Below are positions 11,290 to 22,920 of a DNA stretch of 64,000 bases, piece by piece (positions within the stretch are counted from its first letter, which is position 1; every line of letters begins with the position of its first letter). The position numbers and the translations under genes were made by a program. The stretch lies in contig JAPTHN010000013.1 of assembly GCA_026936325.1 (NCBI GenBank), positions 14,523,415-14,587,414 on the forward strand, read 5' to 3'. Source of the stretch: Platynereis dumerilii (taxonomy: Eukaryota > Annelida > Polychaeta > Phyllodocida > Nereididae). Under the pieces are notes generated by a model that saw nothing but the letters and a program-made list of their open reading frames with translations, did not search any database and was not told the origin of the DNA.

Positions 11290-13010
11290 TATAACCTATG
11301 AGTTACATGAAGAACCAACTGCCTTGCACTGAAGCAGGGCATTGAATGGCAGCAAGCAGTACAGGGGGCTCTGTCAGCTCAACAGAAGCAGAGATGTTGA
11401 TGTTGGCCATAAGGAACCAATTGGCATGAGGGAAATTAATTTCCTCTTCTATTGGAGCACTCTTCAGACTGTCCAGATGTTATTGTAATTGTTCAAAAAG
11501 GTTGCAGTTTAATTTGTGATCATTGACAACAAGCAAAATACAGTGCCGCCTGTAAGTAAGTGAAACGCATGATATTGTGCCATTGCATCAATGTTAAACA
11601 TCCTTAATCAAAATGCTTCTGGAAGGACGAATTCTCATCCGATGAGAGGAAAACATTTTGGGTCATAAAGGCCGAGATGTGAGGCATGCGGGATAAAAAT
11701 AGCAGCCAATTTTCTTTACTGTAGTTGGAGTTAGGTATGGGTCAAAGTCTTTGATAAGTAAGTGAAACGCAGGCCCAATATTAAAAGATAGGGAAGGGTG
11801 GTTCACTTACTTATCAAAGACTTTGACCCATACCTAACTCCGGCTACAGCGAAGAAAATAGGCTGCTATTTTTATCCCACTTGCCTCACACATCGGCCTT
11901 TATGACCCACTTAGTTTCCCTTTCATCCGATGAAAATTCATGCCTCCACACGCAGTTAGGCTGAGGATGTTTAGCATTGATGCAATGGCACAATGTCATA
12001 CGTTTCACATACTTACAGGCGGCACTGTAAATCATTGAATGATTACGATTGGAGAAAACGATAAGGATGAATAATTGGGTCTATGCCTCCAATTAGCCTA
12101 TTTATGCACTTGAAAGACACAATAACAGAGCAGATATGATGCAACTTTCCAAAAGGAACTACATGTAATTGATAACAGGGAAATTACTTTTCCTTTTGAC
12201 TGGAGAACTGTTCAGGATGTCCACCAGTCACTGTCATTAATAGAATTGTTAAAAAAAAGTAGCAGTTTAATTTGGTGATGATTGACAACTAACAAAACAA
12301 ATTGTTGAATGATAACGACTAAGGAAAATTATAAGGATGAATGATTGAGGCTTTTTGTCCCATATCTATGCACTTGGAAGACACAAAAAGAGTAATCAGA
12401 TTTGTTCAAGAAGGTTCCAGTTTTAGTCTATTAAAAATAATTGAAAAAAAATTACAGGTGCAACCAAAACAATTATGGAATGATCACGACTAAAGAAAAT
12501 AATAAGGATGACTCATTGTTGCTTTGTATCCCATTTTTATGCACTAGGTAGGCTTATTAGGCATTGAATGGAAGCATGCAGCACAGAAGGCTCTGCCAGC
12601 ACAACACAATAAGCAGAGATGTTGATGTCAGCCGTAAAGAACCAATTGGCAAGAGGGAAATTAATTTCCTCTTCACTTGAGCACTCTACAGATTTGTCAA
12701 GATGTTATTGTAATTGTTCAAAATGGTTGCAATTTAATTTGTGATCATTGACATCAACTAAAACAAATCATTGAATGGTTACGATTGGAGAAAATAATAA
12801 GGATGTAATGAACGATTGGGGCTCTTTGGTCCATCAGTTATGCACTTGAAACACACAACAGAGACCAGAGCTGGTGATGTTGACCCCAGCGAACTAACTG
12901 ACAGAAAGGAAATTAATTTTCCTTTTTATTGGAGCAGTCATCAGTTATCTCATTGTTGTTGTTTTCAAGAGTTGTTAAAAGGTTGCAATAACAAAAATAC
13001 ATTTTTTTGC
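11290..13010 (+). repeat. Degenerate tandem array, ~250-300 bp unit, about 5 units
   Basis: A recurring order of short blocks: AGAGATGTTGATG, then GGGAAATTAATTTCCTCTTC, then GATGTTATTGTAATTGTTCA, then AACAAATCATTGAATG, then GATAAGGATGA, then TTATGCACTTG. Blocks recur at about 11390, 12150, 12410, 12610 and 12890, with deletions in the third unit. The first unit is split by the MITE at 11541. The LINE at 13 kb lies against the last, incomplete unit. Confidence 0.75.
11541..12027. mobile_element. 487-bp Tc1/mariner-type foldback MITE
   Basis: Ends are CAGTGCCGCCTGTAAGTAAG and its reverse relative ending CTTACAGGCGGCACTG, flanked by TA on both sides. Reverse complementarity continues inward over nearly the whole element: GGGTCAAAGTCTTTGATAAG pairs with CTTATCAAAGACTTTGACCC. 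It is one long hairpin with a short loop around 11795. The CAGTG start and TA target fit Tc1/mariner. No transposase. It splits the first unit of the tandem array, so it is younger than the array. Confidence 0.85.
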
Positions 13011-13075
13011 ATAAATAGACAAGGACTATGAAACAGCCAGGACTCTATGTCAGCACAGCAGGAACATACATGTTT

Positions 13076-14887
13076 TCTTGTCTTTCTACTCAAGAACTAC
13101 CTCTTCCACCACACACAAATGAAATTGACTTGGCAAATGATTTTAATAAGTTCTTTGATGAAAAGATCAAAACACTTAGGTCTAAGTTGGATTCCACACA
13201 TAATGAGATGGTTAACGATATTGAAAACTCCCCTCATTCCGAAGCTTATCTCAAAGTGACACAAAGAAACTGATCAGGGAAATGCCAGTTAAACACTGCC
13301 AACTTGATCCTATTCCCACATGGCTTTTGCTTGAATGCATTGATGAATACCTCCCAATTATAACAGAGATTGTCAATAAGTCACTCACACAGGGAGAAAT
13401 GCCTCGGAAGTTGAAACATGCTTTAGTAAAACCTCTGCTGAAAAAATCTGGATTGCAGCTAATCAAAAAGAATTATAGACCAGTTTCAAATTTGTCTTTC
13501 CTTGGTAAGCTAATTGAAAGTGCTGTTATTAAACAATACACCGACCATCTCACGAAAAACAACATGGATGATGAGAAACAGTCAGCTTACAGAAAATTCC
13601 ACAGCACTGAAACACTCCTGACGAAGGTCCATGATGATATCATGTCGAATATGGGCAAAGGTGAGGTAACAATGCTTGTACTGTTGGATCTTTCTGCCGC
13701 TTTTGACACAATAGATCACAACATTCTACTGAATCGTCTGGAAAGCAGATACGGTGTTCATGATTTTGCACTAAGCTGGTTCAAGTCGTACATATCTGAA
13801 AGGTCACAGTCAGTGATAATTAATGACAAGACTTCAACCAAACTGCCTCTCAAATATGGAGTTCCTCAAGGTTCAAAATTGGGACCAATCCTGTTTAATT
13901 CATACATTGCTCCAATAAGTGAAGTAGCGGCAAAAAATCAAGTCAAAGACCAAAAGTATGCGGATGATGAACAACTTATTCTTTCTTTCAAACCAACTTC
14001 CTTAGATCAGAGAAATGCAGTGGTTAAAATGGAAAAGTGCATTGCTGAAATCAGGAAGTTTCTCCATGAAAATAAACTTTGGAATAATGGAGAAAAAACT
14101 GAACTACTGCTCATAGGCAGTTCGCAGCAACTTAATAAACTCCAAGCATCATCAATCCATGTCGATGATGTCATAATTAATGCAGCCACTCATGTTAGAA
14201 ACCTAGGTGTAATCTTTGACAAAAACATGACCATGGAAAAACAAGTCAACAAAATGTGCAAGAATGCCTTTTTCAATCTGAGAAATATTTCAAAAATTAG
14301 AAAGTCATTGGACAAGGAAACTTGCAAAACTGCAGTCAATGCTCTTGTCACTCCCCACCTGGACTATGGAAATCGTCTTCTATTTGGATCATCGAATCGT
14401 TTAATGAATAAACTTCAAGTAGCCCAAAACTCAGCTGTTCGTCTTATTGAGAAATTGAAGAAGCATGACAGTGTAAGCCAGCACAGGAAGCAGCTGCATT
14501 GGCTGCCAATTCCTGCAAGAATACAATTCAAACTCATGACAATGACCTGGAAAGCCATCAATGGACAGGCTCCTTTGTATATTCAAAATCTGATACAGCC
14601 AAAATCTCAACAAAACTTTAATCTCAGAAGCAATAATAAAATGCTCTTAAATGAACCAACTTCCTACAATAAAAACAAATTTTGAAAACAGAGCTTTCTC
14701 ACATGCCGCTCCAAAACTTTGGAACCAACTCCCAGAGATTGTGAAGGCCTCCAAAACACTCCAAAACTTCAAGAGAAATCTTAAAACTTGCCTGTTCAAG
14801 ATTTTCTACAAATAAACACATTGTACACAAGCGCTAGTGAGCAGTTTACTGGAATTAGCGCTATATAAATGACTATTATTATTATTA
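13076..14887 (+). mobile_element. L2/CR1-like LINE, 5'-truncated
   Basis: A non-LTR retrotransposon 3' part: the end of the endonuclease-RT linker, a nearly complete reverse transcriptase, a C-terminal tail, and a short untranslated end with the GCGCTATATAAAT motif followed by ATT repeats, as is usual for L2-type LINEs. The linker (13076-13273; residues such as NEIDLANDFNKFFDEKI) is in a different frame from the RT, and the C-terminal peptide (14686-14814; ENRAFSHAAPKLWNQLP) is in a third, so at least two frameshifts have occurred. No endonuclease is present. Dead but fairly recent, as most motifs are intact. Confidence 0.92.
13282..14685 (+). CDS. LINE reverse transcriptase (frame-broken at both ends)
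   Basis: 467-codon frame copying LINE RNA into DNA at the target site. Visible RT motifs: NYRPVSNLSFLGKLIE (residues 64-79), SAYRKFHSTETLL (101-113), motif A LLDLSAAFDTIDH (134-146) with its catalytic Asp, GVPQGSKLGP (193-202), and YADD (226-229) with both catalytic Asp. Family members usually read YADDTQL; here it is YADDEQL. The C-terminal LHWLPIPARIQFKL segment is typical of the L2/CR1 group. The first ATG is only where the intact frame begins; the true protein began far upstream. Confidence 0.92.
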   Translation: MPVKHCQLDPIPTWLLLECIDEYLPIITEIVNKSLTQGEMPRKLKHALVKPLLKKSGLQLIKKNYRPVSNLSFLGKLIESAVIKQYTDHLTKNNMDDEKQSAYRKFHSTETLLTKVHDDIMSNMGKGEVTMLVLLDLSAAFDTIDHNILLNRLESRYGVHDFALSWFKSYISERSQSVIINDKTSTKLPLKYGVPQGSKLGPILFNSYIAPISEVAAKNQVKDQKYADDEQLILSFKPTSLDQRNAVVKMEKCIAEIRKFLHENKLWNNGEKTELLLIGSSQQLNKLQASSIHVDDVIINAATHVRNLGVIFDKNMTMEKQVNKMCKNAFFNLRNISKIRKSLDKETCKTAVNALVTPHLDYGNRLLFGSSNRLMNKLQVAQNSAVRLIEKLKKHDSVSQHRKQLHWLPIPARIQFKLMTMTWKAINGQAPLYIQNLIQPKSQQNFNLRSNNKMLLNEPTSYNKNKF

Positions 14888-15445
14888 AATCAGCTTATAA
14901 AATCTGATGTCATTTTATATGGACATTCACCTTAAGCTTAAGTGCACTGAGTATGAGTTCTGTACAAGATTTTAATTTGGACTGCACTCTCTGCACTAAG
15001 GTGAAGGAAATGTGAAAAATTAGAATCTAATAAACATTTTCTCATTTAGTCATCTAACCTTCACATTAATGCCGAGAAATCTGCAAATGTGATGTTTCCT
15101 TAATTTCCTTAATTATCAGTCCTTTCATCCTGTACGTCTTTCCTTTTTCATGCTTCCTAGAATTCCATAATCACCGTATTATAATTTTTTAAAATTAATT
15201 TAGTAATGAGACAATTTTTCAATCTCCGTCTTGTTTTTCATTTTCAGTTTAATCTGTTTTCATTTAATCAACAGACTCCTAATTGCATAGGCCTTATATA
15301 GACAGAAGAGGTGCAACGTGAATGACGAAACCAGAAAATCGCATCATCTGGTTTTGTAAAAATTAAGATAACGTGCAAGAACTTGAACCAGCATCTTATT
15401 AGTTATCCTTGTTTAACTATTTATGCACATAGGCCTATATATAAA
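14888..15445. other. Spacer, nothing recognised
   Basis: AT-rich, no coding frame or repeat end. Confidence 0.5.
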
Positions 15446-15552
15446 CCTATCAGCATGCCTCGGCAGTCCAACGTTGGCCCGAAGCTGGTCCGATGCTGCT
15501 GACATTGGACTGACCGTGGGCCGACGTTGGACCGCCGAGGTATGCTGATAGG
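15446..15552. mobile_element. 107-bp palindromic MITE-like element
   Basis: CCTATCAGCATGCCTCGGC at the left pairs with GCCGAGGTATGCTGATAGG at the right, and the pairing continues through GTCCAACGTTGGCCC and GGGCCGACGTTGGAC. The stem is about 35 bp with a ~37-base loop. GC-rich against AT-rich flanks, which suggests an inserted element. No clear target duplication. Confidence 0.75.
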
Positions 15553-17917
15553 GTATAATATATTTATCGGTTATTTATCTGACTATCTATTAATTTTTTT
15601 TGGTTAAGCTATATACTTATATGTCTATTTAAACAGGCAGGACAAATCTTCGAACAATATTACAAATTGTCAATTGATTTGTTTCATTATCTGACTTTTA
15701 GAGTTACTTGGCTCTTGATTGGTGTTGAACTGTCAAGTCTGATTCTGAAGTGCAATCATATTTGAGTTATTCTTGATACCATATTAATTCTAGCTTTCTC
15801 AACTGAACTTCTCCTCCCTAAACTTTAAATTATAGGCCCTATACAGTAGACAGCTCAATTGAGGGCGGTTCTGCAAGCAGGAAGAAGAAGAAGAAGAAGA
15901 TCAAGTGCGAAATTTCGTAATTAAATATTTTTTAGCGCATTTTAGGATTCTCTAAAAGTTGATAGAAGTTAGTTAAAATTATTCTGAGACTGCATGCAAT
16001 GTTTGGGTGGGATTAATGAAACAGGACCACCACAGAATTGCTCACAATTTTTACCAAAATGCCTACAGTTTGTCTCATTTCTAGAACACACAGTCGTTGT
16101 TACAAATCTGACAAAAACAGCACCAAAACATCACAAAAATGTGATAGATAAATTGCAAAATGGCTCATCTACCCTTGAGTATGTGTATATCTTCTGTGTG
16201 ACCTGTAGACGAGGAGCAATCAGGCCAAACACCAGTTTGCATGTTGTGAGACAAACTGTAAGGTTATAGTGTCTCGATTTATCTTACGGATGGGCAGCAA
16301 TGAACAACAAACACAGATAGTTAAAGTTTACAATTTTAATAAAACAGCAAAATTATAAACAGATACAATATTGACAAGTTTTAAATGTACTTCCAAATTA
16401 ACTTTTTGTGACCCAGAGTAATTTTTAACCACTTATCTGTGTTATCCTATGGCTCTAATGTCCATAGAGAAAGTTCCGGAAGCCAGAGGTCAGTCAGCCG
16501 GTATTTCCAAAATAGTCCAATAATGTCCATATGGCGCTGCTAAAAATGCTAGGATCGCCAACAAAAGCTTCATTAGGGGGTGACAGTTACGTATTCAAGG
16601 GGGCGCTTGATATTTTCCGACACAACTTTATTTATTTTACGGAAACGTTGAATGTTGTCATTTCTTTCCAGCACAAAATATCCTACTACTGATGCAAACG
16701 ATGTAAGCTTATTGTTTATGAATAATTCATCCACAAATGATTATTTCAAGACTGCCTGGAAAATGTGACTTTTTTGGCCAAAACTTGGCAAAGAATTACT
16801 TATTTAAAACAAGTCCAAGTCCAAGCCACCGCCACCTCTCTGGATATAATAGTTTGCCTAATTTAGGGTATTTCCAAAAGAAGTTCTCCATATATAGATT
16901 TTCTCCATATATAGATTTTCCCCTGAAAACCTTCAGCTGGATATGTCAGTGAATAGCAGATTTATAATAGTTCAAATATCAGCTTCTTGAGAAAACTGAC
17001 CCTCACATATATATCTACATAATGTACATGACTATTTTTCCAAGCAAAGAGATTTCAACAAAAGAAACTTTTAAAACGTCTTCAGGATAAAAAATGTTTT
17101 AAAAACGCATTGTCAGCTGGAAAAAATCATGAAATTCCAGCCAGCTTGAGTGCATCTGAATAGCAGATACAAGTGGAGATATAATCATGAATGTAAATGT
17201 GAATAACAGTTTGTGGTGTGCCTCGGTCATTATCTTCTACAGATAATTCCCAGTCTCCCGGGAAAACTGTCTTTTAAAAGCAGACCCTCACGAGCACGAA
17301 TCAACTGATTTGCTGAGAGAGAGTAAATGTCGCAAGAAGTGTAAGGGGTCAAATCAGTCAATCAAATTATAGTGGAATGGCATTGGGATAGAGAACAGAT
17401 AATCAGATTACAAGAAAAGTTATTACAGCTTGGGGCGCCTTGTGTCTCGGGTTGACCTCTACAGTGATAGCTCTTTACGTTCCAGCCGGGGTAATAAGAG
17501 AGCTGTTTCAGAAACGTCAATGATCAATATCACTGCAGGACTTCCCACAATGAAATGGATGGCCAGAGAAATGTGGGACATCAGTGGTGAGCACATTGGG
17601 ACATCAATAAACAGCAATTTTACAGTCCTCATCATATTTATGTCGAATCCAAGTTCTTTCTATGCTGATAAAATTCTCTAGCATGGCAATATATGTAAAA
17701 TAAGTTCAAGCTCTGATGTCATTTTAAACTGGGCCAGATTTTCCGACTTCTAGCCAATATGAATCCCCAAAAACCCGACCATCACAGTTTCAACTCAATT
17801 AAATGTCATAGTAAGCATTTTACCAGGGATAGCCCCTGCGACCACATTATCACAGCTTGATAGCCAATGAGATTCCATGTAAATATGACAAGGACTCTTA
17901 ACACTGTATGTGCCCAT
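15553..17917. other. Long spacer with weak exon-like stretches
   Basis: Holds a short GAA microsatellite (15879-15900) and a 17-bp tandem duplication of CCATATATAGATTTTCT near 16889. Two weakly exon-like frames: 53 codons from ATG at 16531 in a locally GC-richer patch, and an open stretch from an AG at about 17427 to a good donor (CAGTG|GTGAGC at about 17588) reading VSRVDLYSDSSLRSS. I recognise no family in either and do not call them genes. Confidence 0.35.
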
Positions 17918-17981
17918 GACTTGCAATCATCAATAGGTCTGTCTCCATACATGGAGACAGTCCCATTGATGATTGCAAGTC
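17918..17981. repeat. 64-bp near-perfect palindrome
   Basis: GACTTGCAATCATCAAT at the left pairs with ATTGATGATTGCAAGTC at the right, and the centre TGTCTCCAT-AC-ATGGAGACA is perfect. It ends two bases before the left end of the TA-flanked element at 17984. Confidence 0.9.
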
Positions 17982-17983
17982 TA

Positions 17984-18647
17984 CACTCCTGGGCAAAAAA
18001 AATGGACCTTTGTAGAATTTCATATTGTTTCAATACAAAACCGCAAGACCAATTTCCTGTCAGTCAATCAATAGCAATTTTATCTTAGCATGGAAATGCT
18101 TTCCCTTTTGACTTTTGATGTTACTCTAATAGTACAGAAATTCAGTAACACAGAGGAGCCTTGGAAAGCAGTGAAATGTGAACGGAAAAAATGGACATTT
18201 TGCGGTGCACAAAGTTGTCAAGAAGCGTAGCCAAAAAACTGTGCTGCTTAAAAATTCAAAATATAACACAATTCCACACTAATATAATGCTGTTATTGAT
18301 TGACTGACAGGAAATGAAGCTTTGTTGTTGTGTATTTCCCATAAAAATCCAAGCATATTGAAATGAGTCTAATAGTACAGAAATTCAGTAACACAGAGGA
18401 GCCTTGGAAAGCAGTGAAATGTGAACGGAAAAATTGACATCTTGCTGTGCACAAAGTTGTCAAGAAGTGTAGCCAAAAAACTGTGCTGCTTAAAAATTCA
18501 AAATATAACACAATTCCACACTAAGATAATGTTGTTATTGATTGACTGACAGGAAGTGAAGCTTTGTTGTTGTGTATTTCCCATAAAAATCAAAGCATAT
18601 TGAAATGAAGTAAATTCTACGAAGGTCCTTTTTTTTGCACAGGAGTG
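17984..18647. mobile_element. 664-bp Tc1/mariner-type element with internal tandem duplication
   Basis: The left end CACTCCTGGGCAAAAAAAA and the right end read inward, CACTCCTGTGCAAAAAAAA, are followed by matching GGACCTT(T/C)GTAGAATTT. TA lies outside both ends. Inside, a ~241-bp block is present twice in tandem (about 18126-18366 and 18367-18609), ~95% alike by eye. No intact transposase, so non-autonomous. Confidence 0.82.
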
Positions 18648-18677
18648 TATATGGGATCATCACAGAGATTACAGGCA

Positions 18678-19036
18678 CAGTACCACCCAAAATAAAGAAA
18701 GAAGTTTCAGAAGTCCTCTGTTTACTTATTTTGCCCTTTCTCCTCTCCATCCCAAATCTCCTTACAAAGTTGTACCTTTAACTCTTCACCACAACCTTAT
18801 CCCACATTATGAACTAAAGGACAGCTAACAATTTAATTGCAATTACCAAGGGAAACAATATCAACAAAATCAAACACAATGGGGTGATGGAGTTTCAATT
18901 GGTGTCTGTTTGATGTATATTTGATGTAATTCAAAAGGTAACTGAAGTAAGTAAATGAAGGAAGTGATTTGGAGGGAGCCCAAAGATCTGAAAGGGTTTT
19001 TGCTGAGGTAATCTTACTTTAGTTAGGGCTGTACTG
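18678..19036. mobile_element. Tc1/mariner-type MITE, CAGTAC family, copy 1
   Basis: The left end CAGTACCACCCAAAATAAAG and the right end read inward, CAGTACAGCCCTAACTAAAG, form the inverted repeat. TA follows the right end; the left neighbour is CA, probably a decayed TA. The interior matches the copy at about 53455-53777 (CCAAATCTCCTTACAA, AAATCAAACACAATGGGG). Non-coding. Confidence 0.75.
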
Positions 19037-19175
19037 TAGGTGGCACTACAATAAGGGGTGGGCTATTTTTGTCTTTGGGGATGCCCACCAGATGACATGT
19101 TATCTGGTTTGTTCACAAATGAAATGAAATCCTTTGTAACAGGCTGTGACCAATAATTGATTCTAGTTGTTACTA

Positions 19176-20368
19176 CAGGGAAACAAGAAGTGCAATGAAA
19201 GGATCATCTGATTTGTGGCCAAAGTGGTCTTGTGACAAGTGATTTTTCTATGCACCATTGAGCACAAAGTGTAAATATTTGCCGAGGTGAAGACAACAAT
19301 CAATTAGCACTTTTTATTTGGCAACAAAGAGATGATCAAGTTCAACAAAGCATAATGAAACAGTTGATCACAGCTAGGGCAATGTACCAGTCCCAAATTG
19401 TCAGACAGTGCACTGTCTCCAGTCCAGTAAAAGTTACTGAGACTTATCAGTTTATTATGAAATATTATTCAATTTATTTATTTTTTCTGATACATATAGT
19501 TGTCATCAGCATCATCGACTGACCAAAATATACATGTAAATGAATCTATGAATCCATGTCTCTCTCTCGATCTACCTATCTATCAATATTTCTCTCTATC
19601 TAAATATCTATCAATATTTCTCTCTATCTAAATATCTATCAATATTTCTATCTAGATTTATCTAAATATCTATCTAAATATCTATCTATCTATCTATTTA
19701 TCTATCTATCTTGGGGGAGGGTTGGTCTAGTGGTAGTGTGCTAGGCTGTCAATCACTTGGTCCAGGGTTCCATTCCAGCTCCTGCCAGATAACCTGGGCC
19801 TATGTTGGCCGGCTGTTTCAATCATCCTTCACCTTATTACCGTGTCCTCCTCCTGTGCATAAGTGCATAACTACAGGATGTACAGCCCCAATCATCCATC
19901 CATCCATCTGTCTATATATCTATACATAGTACATCTCCATCCGCCTGTTGGTCTAGCTTTCTATCCCTCTCTCCCTATCTTTCAACAGTGGCCCTTTTCT
20001 TTTTTGTTGTTCTGTTGAAAAGAATTGTACGGTACCTCCCGATAATGAGACGGTTGAAGAAAAATGCATTGCACACTTTCTGTCTGCTTATGACAGATTG
20101 CAAGAAAATCTACAAGAGCAAAGCACATGATAAATTTATCCTTGCCTTGATATCTACATTCTCAGATTCAGATGACATGCTGAGGCTCCGTCTCCATACA
20201 CTTTTTACAGTGCAGTAGGTATCATTCAAGGGTGCTGTTTCGCATTATGAAAATAACTGTCAAGTGTGATACATAGTCTGTGCTCAGAGGAGCATGAAAA
20301 TTTGTGACGTGGCAAAGCCACTTGAGCGCCAAACACATTGTCATTTCATTGCACTTCTTGTTTCCCTG
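19176..20368. mobile_element. 1.19-kb Tc1/mariner-type element hosting a SINE
   Basis: Perfect terminal inverted repeats of at least 25 bp begin CAGGGAAACAAGAAGTGCAA at both ends, with TA on both outer sides (19174-19175, 20369-20370). Weaker pairing continues inward (GAGCACA blocks near 19260 and 20283). Interior: TATC-type microsatellites and a SINE at 19710-19909. No transposase motif found. Family A copy 1 begins immediately to the right. Confidence 0.85.
19710..19909 (+). mobile_element. tRNA-derived SINE, copy 2
   Basis: Same family as 1602-1814. A box TTGGTCTAGTGGTAGTGTG, B-box relic GGTTCCATTCC near 19766, body GGGCCTATGTTGGCCGGCTG, tail GTACAGCCCCAATCATCC then ATCC repeats. It lies between TATC microsatellite runs (about 19556-19709 and 19905-19985), so it either inserted into one or its ATCC tail seeded one. 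Confidence 0.9.
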
Positions 20369-20370
20369 TA

Positions 20371-22680
20371 GTAACATGCTATATGTATAGTGACTGCACA
20401 ACAGCTGGTGTCATGTCTGAGTACCATAATAGGAGAAAAACAAAATGCATGGCTGTGAGAACAAAAGAGTGTCAGGGAAAAGAGGAGCAAGGAGGTTTTA
20501 TGCCCACTTCTAACAAATTGTGAGCTAGCATATGCCATATAGTAGCCTTATTTTAGCGAGTGAAATAGGACGAGGTAGAACTTTCCTGCATGGAGAAAAA
20601 ACTGCATTCTTGAAACTTCCAAGAAATTTACAAAACTTTACTTTATTTGACATAGTGCTGTCTTTAAAAAGTAAATTCATCAAATGCTTTTATATTTCTA
20701 TTTACATGAATGACTTACCATCGAGAAGTTTTGCTTCCTAAAAGCATTTTTTTCCTTTTCCTGAATGGTCCCTAAGAGTGTTTAACATGCGACGGCATGA
20801 GGTCCTGATTATGTATGTCGACATTCTGCAAAGAGTGCCTCAGACGGTTTTTTATCATTTGGTCAAATTACAAGTGAATGCAGACTTCTGCTAATAGCTC
20901 AAAACACAAAATACATATGTCTGCATGTCTGCGAAACCTATCTTTTTGTTAATGCAATTTTTTCTAAATGGGTACGCAAGAATTTCCATGAGGAATCACG
21001 TGTTTGCAACACATCAACGTTTTTTTATTTAGGATATGCAGTTGTGGCGATTCATTTAATATGTTTTTCTGTAATAAATTCTGGTTGCATGTACCCTCTG
21101 GGATGACGATAACAATTTTCTCTTCTAATGAGTTTGTCATATCAATTTCAAAATCCCGAAATACTGCGGCAGTGTTTCTTTAGCGTGGACACTGTGGGTC
21201 ATTGTGTTAATTGATATGAAACCGAAAAACACATAAAAAGAAAACAAATTATGAATAGACAAATTCATATTGTCAGCGCAATTTTCCACTTCAAATATCT
21301 GAATATGCATTATTGCTGTCCAAATTGCAAGTTTTCCTTTTATTTTTTGGAGAGTTTGAGATTAGTTCATAATATATGGAAAGACAAAACCTTGCTTGCT
21401 CCTCTAGCATATGTACAATCGAGACTCTTGCATCTTTCTTCAGTTTCTTTAAGTTTCACACTTCTAATCTGCACAAAAAACTATTGTAAATAGTTTATCA
21501 CAATTGTGCTTTTGGCTGTAGTTTTTATTTAATTTTCTGGAAATGCTATGCTTTCAAAACTTTAAAGTTTTTAATGGAGGATGGGAGCCTATAAACCGGT
21601 TTGGACCAGGACATTTGGACAATGAACTAATCATAGAGGTATCTTTCTTATATAAATGGTGCAACAGCACTCCAAATATTTATTCTGAGATGATTGCATT
21701 TTCGTGATAAATGCAGAACACAAAGCCCAAATAATTTGTCTATCCGTCCGGTCTTTCCTTGAATTTTCAGCATTTTATGATTTTATGCAGTAGGATTACT
21801 TACCATTCCATTTGAATGAAAAAGACCACAATTTGAGCTAAACCAGGATATGAACACAGATAATTTATTGAGCAAAGACACTAACCACCAGGAAGACTTG
21901 ATGCTGCCATATTCCCCGGAATCGATATAAATTCAAACTTTTGATGAAAAGTTCCCATACTTGAACTTTCATAATTTCCTTATAAACATAATGGGATATC
22001 CAATTGGTCTCTTATCTTGGGGAAGGGATTGCAATGATTTACATCTTTATATTGTAGTGAAGCCTACAAGCATCCAACCTCTACCATTGTATATACATTG
22101 ATGTCTGAGACAAAATCCATTTTTCATTACAATAATGTGATTATCATGTCTACTTGGAATGACTGTGTAATCAGACCAGGATGAATCAAATCATAAACTT
22201 GCAAAGCAATCTCAGCCAATTTAGTTTTCAATTAATTGCATTTACAAAATCCAAACTACTATGTTCTATATATATATAATGTTAAAGAGGATATGACCAG
22301 AATAGCCAAATGACATTTATAAGCAATTTGTTTTTCCGATTACATTTTGTGTGTGGTTCTTATGTGGTTTTGCAAATTGGATTTTACATTCTAAGCTTCG
22401 GTTTGAATACATTGTTCATCAATCATCCCTATCTAATCTCAACGTTGTTGGAGGTCTCGAGGCTGGCCTTGTCCTCGAGGCTGGCCTCGGAGCCATTTTC
22501 TGATGGCCTTAGCTTTGGCAAAGTCTTGGATGCCAAATCCTTGGCCTTGCCTCGGTTTCGGGTGTCTTTGGGCCAGTGTTGGAGGTCTCAGGAAAGGCCT
22601 TGAGACCACATTCTGATGGCCTCGATCTCAGTCGAGGAGGCTCATGCCTTGGGTCTGGATCTCAGCCTTCCCCTCACATA
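20371..22680 (+). repeat. Family A repeat, copy 1
   Basis: Colinear, in reverse orientation, with 39390-43200 and with parts of 43800-44230 and 56371-58030. Landmark blocks: the GTTTTATGCCCACTTCTAAC region (20496), the TTCTGGTTGCATGT region (21080), the GGAAAGACAAAACCTTGCTT region (21377), the CAGAACACAAAGCCCAAATA region (21715), and a GC-rich GGCCTTGTCCTCGAGGCTGG minisatellite (about 22445-22640). Short frames recur in the copies but differ by indels, so I treat it as non-coding. Confidence 0.8.
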
Positions 22681-22920
22681 TTAATCTCATCTCATCACAT
22701 CTAGATTTTACATCACTTCATATACACAATTAACTCACACAAGCCAAGACCAGGATTTTGGCTAAAGATAATATTATCTCATCATTAATTAGGCCGACAT
22801 ATCCTGTCAGTATATTAAGCTCATTGCGTGAGGGTCATAAGATTGGCAGGGCCTGAATAGTTTCCGATACACTTCATCCCCTCCTTCCCATGTTACCATC
22901 AAGCTACCATCAACTTGTGT
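22681..22920. other. Spacer between repeats
   Basis: No feature seen other than the left target duplication of the next element (22913-22920). Confidence 0.5.

Noticed and set aside
17430-17588. Internal host exon (VSRVDLYSDSSLRSS frame with a good GTGAGC donor)
   Set aside because: No family recognised, a weak acceptor and no partner exon; chance cannot be excluded without transcript data.
20341-20538. Conserved small protein (YASSQFVRSGHKTSLL frame seen at 20.3, 43.0 and 43.9 kb)
   Set aside because: The frame lies inside family A and is interrupted or shifted in some copies; recurrence is explained by DNA duplication.
21251-21493. Conserved 75-80-residue protein shared with 56722-56949
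   Set aside because: Also part of family A; the N-terminal halves differ by indels between copies, and the copy at 40.4-40.6 kb does not keep the frame.
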